From positions 1 to 19,512 of the forward strand of contig CANKGM010000014.1 of the NCBI GenBank assembly GCA_947481355.1: a stretch of DNA of 19,512 nt, read 5' to 3'. Positions 15,714 to 19,512 of the stretch are shown piece by piece (positions within the stretch are counted from its first letter, which is position 1; every line of letters begins with the position of its first letter). This stretch comes from Chitinophagaceae bacterium. GTDB lineage: Bacteria > Bacteroidota > Bacteroidia > Chitinophagales > Chitinophagaceae. The position numbers and the translations under genes were made by a program. The notes beneath the pieces were generated by a model. That model did no database searches and had not been told where the DNA came from. It was given only the letters and a program-made list of their open reading frames with translations.

Positions 15714-16756
15714 AATCATCTCCTACTGGTACAAAAACCTTGGTAATTAGGTTTTCCGCCCTTGGTGATGTAGCCCTATTGGTTCCTGTTGTAAAAGAAT
15801 TCCTCAATCAATATCCTGATGAAGAGTTGGTTTTATTGAGCAATAAGCAATATGCTGATCTCTTTGCCGATATAAATCGACTTGAATTTATAGGGGCTGA
15901 TTTAGGGGGTAAACACAAAGGAATTATTGGAATAGTAAAGCTTTTTAAGGCGCTTCGTAAACAGTTTAATATTATTTCAGTAGCTGATATGCATGGCGTA
16001 TTGAGAACGCATCTTCTTAGATTTCTTTTTAAAGTTGCGCGAAAAAAAACAGCTCTTATTGATAAAGGTCGTTTTGAAAAATTCGCACTTACGCGTAAAG
16101 GCTCGAAAATATTTAGACCGCTACCGCATACTACTGAAAGATACCGACAGGTTTTTGCTGAATTAGGATTTAATCGTGCAATAATGAATCATACTGGAGC
16201 AACACTGGTAAGCTCCTCAAAAAAAACTAGTGTAAGGCATATCAAAATTGGCTTTGCTCCATTTGCAAAGCACGTTGCTAAAATGTATCCTTTAGATATG
16301 TTTAAAACCGTTGTTAGTCATTTTGATAAAGAGGGTTATCAACTTTATTTTTTTTGTGGTGGTGGCGCAGAGAAAAGAATTGTATCAGACTGGGTGAATT
16401 ATTTTAAGCATGTAGTACCTATTGAGAATGGACTTTCTATAGGTCAGGAACTTGCGATCATGACTACATTAGATGTCATGGTTAGTATGGATTCCGCAAA
16501 TATGCACTTGGCTTCATTATGCAATATCCCAGTTGTTTCAGTGTGGGGTGCAACCCATCCCTTTGCCGGATTTTATGGGTATAATCAAGATATATCCAAC
16601 GCAGTTCAAGTTAATCTTCCTTGCAGGCCGTGTTCTGTGTTTGGAAATAAATCATGCTGGCGTGACGATTATGCCTGTATGAATCAGATCGCTCCACAAA
16701 TGATTATAGATAAAATTGAATCTATTCTATTGCGAAACGAAGTCACACAACTATAG
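15710..16756 (+). CDS. Family 9 glycosyltransferase (heptosyltransferase-like)
   Basis: This 348-residue GT-B enzyme resembles ADP-heptose:LPS heptosyltransferases, which add heptose or a related sugar to the lipid A core at the inner face of the membrane. The N-terminal LVIRFSALGDVALLVPVV (about 11-28) is the family acceptor-side motif with the essential Asp of SALGD. The nucleotide-sugar half has MVSMDSANMHLASLCNIPVVSVWGATHP (about 254-281). A Cys cluster follows (Cys305, Cys308, Cys316, Cys323 in CRPCSVFGNKSCW and beyond), common in this branch of GT9 and possibly a metal or disulfide site. It overlaps the DUF4254 gene upstream and converges on the minus-strand sensor gene only 21 bases downstream, with no room for a normal terminator. 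The sugar donor cannot be told from sequence. Confidence 0.9.
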   Translation: MKSSPTGTKTLVIRFSALGDVALLVPVVKEFLNQYPDEELVLLSNKQYADLFADINRLEFIGADLGGKHKGIIGIVKLFKALRKQFNIISVADMHGVLRTHLLRFLFKVARKKTALIDKGRFEKFALTRKGSKIFRPLPHTTERYRQVFAELGFNRAIMNHTGATLVSSSKKTSVRHIKIGFAPFAKHVAKMYPLDMFKTVVSHFDKEGYQLYFFCGGGAEKRIVSDWVNYFKHVVPIENGLSIGQELAIMTTLDVMVSMDSANMHLASLCNIPVVSVWGATHPFAGFYGYNQDISNAVQVNLPCRPCSVFGNKSCWRDDYACMNQIAPQMIIDKIESILLRNEVTQL

Positions 16757-16777
16757 ATTATTCGGTACTCCTATCAC

Positions 16778-18226
16778 TTAGTTAATGTCAACTACCTTTT
16801 TAACAAGCTCCATATAGTCAGGGTGTATAAAGTATTCAAAACTACGTTTATCAAATTCTGAGCGTTGCTTACTTATGACTGGTTTCTTGGCATCTGATAT
16901 CAATGAGAGTTTATCATTGATTGAAGTGATAATATCGCTTCTCAATCTTTTTTGTATTTCACTGGATCGTTGAGCTGCTCCTATAATCCTATTGATTTCT
17001 TCAATGCTTGTTAATCGTTCTTCTGATGAATGTGAATAAATGAATGCCAGTAAGGTTTTCTCGCGTTCATCGAGCAGTTCGATGATTTTCGATGACCTAA
17101 ATTCAAGAGGGTTCCCTGTTTTTGGTATTAGAGTTGTTTTTTCAGATGAATCCTTTGGAAGTTGTCCAGATCCAACAATGGCAATGGGCATAGACTGATT
17201 CCGTTTTCGGGTGAGCTGGAATATTAAAAAAACAACGACTGTTATTAAAACGCCAATGATGATCTTCAGTATTTTTTCTATCGAAAGTTCTTTCTCTATT
17301 TCAATAGGAGTAAAAAATGGAATATCCGTATGAATAATATCAGCACTCGTGATTTTCATAGAATCAATGTGATTATTATAATCTCCAATATATAGTGTTG
17401 AGTCAGCAATGAAGCTTAAAGAATAATCATTAGGCATTGTTGAGTTTTCCAATATGGCAAGCATATTATCCTTCTTCCTTTCGCTTAACTTATTGATTCT
17501 GTTATTTCTTACGTCTATAAAGATGTTATTATTGACGAATAAACCCCAGGGACTTGACCCAAGAATGGAGTAAGAGGAGTCTTTGTATAAGCCTATGGTT
17601 TTCCAATCACCTGTCTTGATGTTTAGCGCCATTAATTTATTACCATATAAATTATCTTTGCTTTGATCTTTAAGGTATTCAGCTGAACTGCTCATTCCAT
17701 TAATGAAAAGTGTTTGTGTTATAGTGTCTACGTAGTAATATCGTGTATTCCCAAAATTCCCAATCGAAAAATGAACTTCTTCCGATAGAGGTCGGGCATT
17801 CCATTCTTTGCTAATTGGATTTAAATACCGTAGAGAGCCATTTATATGCCAAAAGCCGTTGCCTCCAAAAGAATATATAGTACTATCAAGGGTAAAATAG
17901 ATACAGCCAAAATTATAGCCAGTAAAGTAAGTGGAATCAATTCGAGTCCAGCGAAAGTCGTTCCTTAATGTATCCAATCTGTATATCCTCCCTGTTCCTA
18001 CTATTCCTACTAATAATTGATCCTTTGTTTTGATTACAACTTGATTGGTATTATTATAATTTTTTGGAAGGTCTAGGTTTGGGATGAGCTTGGCATTGTT
18101 TAGGGGATAAGTCTGAATATTACCATGAAATGATAATAATTTTCTAATAATAGGGGGTAATGATTTCTCTTGTGCAATTGGTCCGTAACCAATTAGAAGT
18201 AATGCAATAATCAGGTGCAATTTCAT
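16778..18226 (-). CDS. Transmembrane sensor candidate: outside propeller, one TM, cytoplasmic helical domain
   Basis: The protein has 482 residues from ATG 18226; the frame extends to a TTG at 18238, but the ATG gives a normal signal peptide (MKLHLIIALLLIGYGPIAQ). Numbering from the TTG, residues about 60-300 show beta-propeller character, including a Kelch-like stretch IYSFGGNGFWHINGSLRYLN. A single membrane helix lies at about 324-341, followed by the basic stop RKRNQ. The cytoplasmic tail (about 383-486) is helical: LLDEREKTLLAFIYSH, TSIEEINRIIGAAQRSSEIQKRLRSDIITSIN, then a strand-like KQRSEFDKRSFEYFIH. This resembles a winged-helix unit seen at the end of other Bacteroidota membrane proteins, as I recall them. 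The arrangement suggests ToxR-like one-component signalling, with outside sensing passed directly to DNA or to a partner. No kinase or known regulator motif is present. Confidence 0.65.
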   Translation of the reverse strand: MKLHLIIALLLIGYGPIAQEKSLPPIIRKLLSFHGNIQTYPLNNAKLIPNLDLPKNYNNTNQVVIKTKDQLLVGIVGTGRIYRLDTLRNDFRWTRIDSTYFTGYNFGCIYFTLDSTIYSFGGNGFWHINGSLRYLNPISKEWNARPLSEEVHFSIGNFGNTRYYYVDTITQTLFINGMSSSAEYLKDQSKDNLYGNKLMALNIKTGDWKTIGLYKDSSYSILGSSPWGLFVNNNIFIDVRNNRINKLSERKKDNMLAILENSTMPNDYSLSFIADSTLYIGDYNNHIDSMKITSADIIHTDIPFFTPIEIEKELSIEKILKIIIGVLITVVVFLIFQLTRKRNQSMPIAIVGSGQLPKDSSEKTTLIPKTGNPLEFRSSKIIELLDEREKTLLAFIYSHSSEERLTSIEEINRIIGAAQRSSEIQKRLRSDIITSINDKLSLISDAKKPVISKQRSEFDKRSFEYFIHPDYMELVKKVVDIN

Positions 18227-18275
18227 AATGATATGCAATATGCATTAATGACTAGGTTTAGTTCATGTGTCAACC

Positions 18276-18305
18276 CCTTAATCAGGCGTATATATACGCA
18301 TAAGG
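18276..18305. repeat. Nested inverted repeat with 14-bp palindrome
   Basis: GCGTATATATACGC (18286-18299) is a perfect palindrome. It is nested inside CCTTA (18276-18280) and TAAGG (18301-18305), and a T run follows on the + strand. It lies about 60 bases upstream of the sensor ATG, so it may be an operator for that gene. A terminator for an unseen + transcript is the alternative. Confidence 0.45.
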
Positions 18306-18545
18306 TTTTTCACTAATATGAAATACTTTGATTATCAATTTTTAAAATCAATTAAAATTTATAAAATTCATCACATACTTTTTTACCTATTTCATACCAT
18401 AGTACTTATACAACCAATTTTACAGAATCTATCTTTACCAATCTTTATGGCGAATCAGTCACGTAATTATAATTCATCTTACCAGCGCCGTTGCTAACAA
18501 ATACATTTAGATCAAAAACACCAACTCGTGCCAGTAACAATTGAC

Positions 18546-18574
18546 AGAGACCCCTAATTAGGGGTCTCTATTTT
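18546..18574 (+). terminator. Intrinsic terminator-like hairpin without an assigned gene
   Basis: AGAGACCCCT and AGGGGTCTCT form a perfect 10-bp stem closed by AATT (18546-18569), followed by ATTTT. The tail is U-rich only in + orientation. The nearest gene upstream on + ends at 16756, beyond the whole minus-strand sensor gene, so no annotated + transcript should need it. Confidence 0.6.
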
Positions 18575-18761
18575 AAGAACTTCTGCTAGCTCATATTGAT
18601 TTTAGCGATTTGAACATCTTTTATACAATCAATCCTCTTAAAACTTTTGCAATTTTTCTTATTTGCTCATAAAATATCCAGGCAATTAATTATCAGCTTT
18701 TTGAGGAGAAACAGTCCGTTCAGTTTCGAATTTGGAAATTTTAAGCATAAAGAACCATTAA

Positions 18762-18836
18762 ATGAGTTCAAAAGAGCTTATTAACTGTTCAAAACCCGAA
18801 CTTCTTACTAATTTTGAAGATCAATATTATCTATGA
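18762..18836 (+). CDS. Possible 24-residue upstream ORF coupled to nfu
   Basis: The ATG at 18762 opens a 24-codon frame (MSSKELINCSK..., ending DQYYL). Its TGA (18834-18836) overlaps the ATG of nfu (18833-18835) in an ATGA arrangement. Such an overlap is typical of coupled translation, so this could be a leader peptide that sets how much Nfu is made. It holds one cysteine and no attenuator-like codon run. Chance cannot be excluded for so short a frame. Confidence 0.35.
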   Translation: MSSKELINCSKPELLTNFEDQYYL

Positions 18837-19429
18837 TTAAGACAGGAAATATAACCGTTAGCATTTATACAGAAATGACGCCGAATCCAGAGACCATGAA
18901 ATTTGTGGCTAATAAATTGCTGTATCCTGGTAAGAGTATTGATTTTCAAGACCTAGATTCTGCAAAGCCCTCTCCATTGGCCTTGGAATTATTCAGTTTT
19001 CCTTTCGTAAAAAGCGTGTTCATTGCCAGTAATTTTGTGACCTTGACTAAAAATGGCGATGCAGATTGGGAAGATATAAAACCTTCCATTCGTCAGTTTC
19101 TAAAAGACTACCTCGAAGAAGGAAAGCAGGTTGTAAATGAAGATGAAGTACCTGTTTCTCAATCTACTGATGGTAACATCGTTCTGTCTGAAGACGGTGA
19201 TGTTGTTAAACGCATTAAAGAATTGCTTGAGAATTATGTTAAGCCTGCTGTTGAGATGGATGGTGGTGCAATACAATTCAAAAAATTTGAAGATGGTATT
19301 GTAACCTTAATGCTTCAAGGCAGTTGCAGCGGTTGTCCATCTTCTATGATCACCCTCAAATCGGGTATTGAAGGCATGATGAAGCGAATGATTCCTGAAG
19401 TAACAGAAGTGGTTGCTGAAGCTGAATAA
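18833..19429 (+). CDS. nfu: NifU-like Fe-S cluster scaffold (Nfu)
   Basis: This 198-residue cytoplasmic protein has two domains. Residues about 8-95 match the Nfu N-terminal domain: EMTPNPETMKFVANKLL, FPFVKSVFIASNFVTLTK, and W79 with the following helix. After an acidic linker (about 97-122), residues about 124-195 are the NifU C-terminal domain: LLENYVKPAVEMDGGAIQF and the cluster-binding LQGSCSGCPSS with Cys165 and Cys168, which bridge a 4Fe-4S cluster between two subunits. It delivers clusters to client apoproteins. In Bacteroidota it often stands near Mrp/ApbC genes, but none is visible here. A short ORF may overlap its start. The ATG at 18833 puts the N-terminal motif at the family's usual distance. 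Confidence 0.95.
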   Translation: MIKTGNITVSIYTEMTPNPETMKFVANKLLYPGKSIDFQDLDSAKPSPLALELFSFPFVKSVFIASNFVTLTKNGDADWEDIKPSIRQFLKDYLEEGKQVVNEDEVPVSQSTDGNIVLSEDGDVVKRIKELLENYVKPAVEMDGGAIQFKKFEDGIVTLMLQGSCSGCPSSMITLKSGIEGMMKRMIPEVTEVVAEAE

Positions 19430-19450
19430 TATCCGCTTTCTTTTAGCTAG

Positions 19451-19512
19451 CTATTTTTTTATCCAATTTACACCTCTTGCTTTCAGGTAATCCATGACAA
19501 ATTGAAAGCAGC
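19451..19512 (-). CDS. Probable 3' end of a minus-strand gene, cut by window
   Basis: Read from the right edge on the minus strand, one frame is open for 19 codons (CFQFVMDYLKARGVNWIKK) and stops at TAG (19453-19451). The amphipathic, basic ending looks like a real C-terminus, and the gene would converge on nfu. It is too short to identify; the call rests on composition alone. Confidence 0.3.
   Translation of the reverse strand, partial: CFQFVMDYLKARGVNWIKK

Larger units (their letters stand above)
18227..18761. other. Long intergenic gap
   Basis: This stretch of more than 500 bases, upstream of the divergent sensor gene and nfu, is AT-rich and has no convincing reading frame. It holds the palindrome at 18286-18299 with flanking CCTTA/TAAGG arms, and a terminator-like hairpin at 18546-18569. 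I found no tRNA, riboswitch or exact TAnnTTTG element. A small RNA ending at the hairpin is possible. Confidence 0.5.

Overview
The window looks like a chromosomal segment of a Bacteroidota bacterium, plausibly a Chitinophagaceae/Sphingobacteriia-like lineage. The DNA is AT-rich and Shine-Dalgarno sequences are weak. Two exact matches to the Bacteroidota -7 promoter motif TAnnTTTG are present (1812-1819 on +, 11223-11230 on -). The families seen are ones often found in this phylum: DUF2892/DUF6132/rhodanese/thioredoxin cassettes, a TolB-propeller amidohydrolase, DUF4254 next to a family 9 glycosyltransferase, and Nfu. No rRNA, tRNA, CRISPR array, insertion sequence or phage gene was recognised.

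Layout. 1-897: 3' part of a FabH-like ketoacyl-ACP synthase (+), cut by the window edge. 1124-2911 (+): a small redox block with a lipoprotein/DUF2892 fusion, a stand-alone DUF2892 protein, a single-domain rhodanese, a DUF6132-like membrane protein and thioredoxin. The last four are packed tightly or overlap, behind a promoter that carries a Crp/Fnr-like palindrome. 2974-4330 (-): a zinc alcohol dehydrogenase and a YHS-domain lipoprotein. 4580-7954 (+): a large secreted TolB-propeller/amidohydrolase, closed by a strong bidirectional terminator at 7978-8019.

8042-11156 (-) is the most unusual part: a two-gene cassette made of a PLP aminotransferase/C-S lyase-like enzyme and a fusion of a class A flavin monooxygenase with a DsbA/SpxH-like thioredoxin-fold domain. 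The two reading frames are separated by one base. The cassette has its own promoter with an 18-bp perfect palindrome beside the -7 element, and an 11-bp inverted repeat in the leader that buries the start codon. I propose it as a compact, tightly regulated redox or small-molecule-modifying system of unknown substrate.

11309-14011 (-): a secreted 900-residue protein with a probable glycosidase-like barrel and a C-terminal FGE/SUMF1-fold domain that lacks the FGE active-site cysteines. 14240-15016 (+): a TspO-like membrane protein. 15105-16756 (+): a DUF4254 protein overlapping a heptosyltransferase-like GT9 enzyme, probably for cell-envelope glycan synthesis. 16778-18226 (-): a one-protein transmembrane sensor candidate with an outside propeller, one membrane span and a cytoplasmic helical domain. 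18227-18832 is a long gap with a palindrome, an unassigned terminator hairpin and a short upstream ORF coupled to nfu. 18833-19429 (+): an Nfu-type Fe-S scaffold. The last 62 bases probably hold the 3' end of a minus-strand gene.

All functional calls come from reading motifs by eye; no database search was run.
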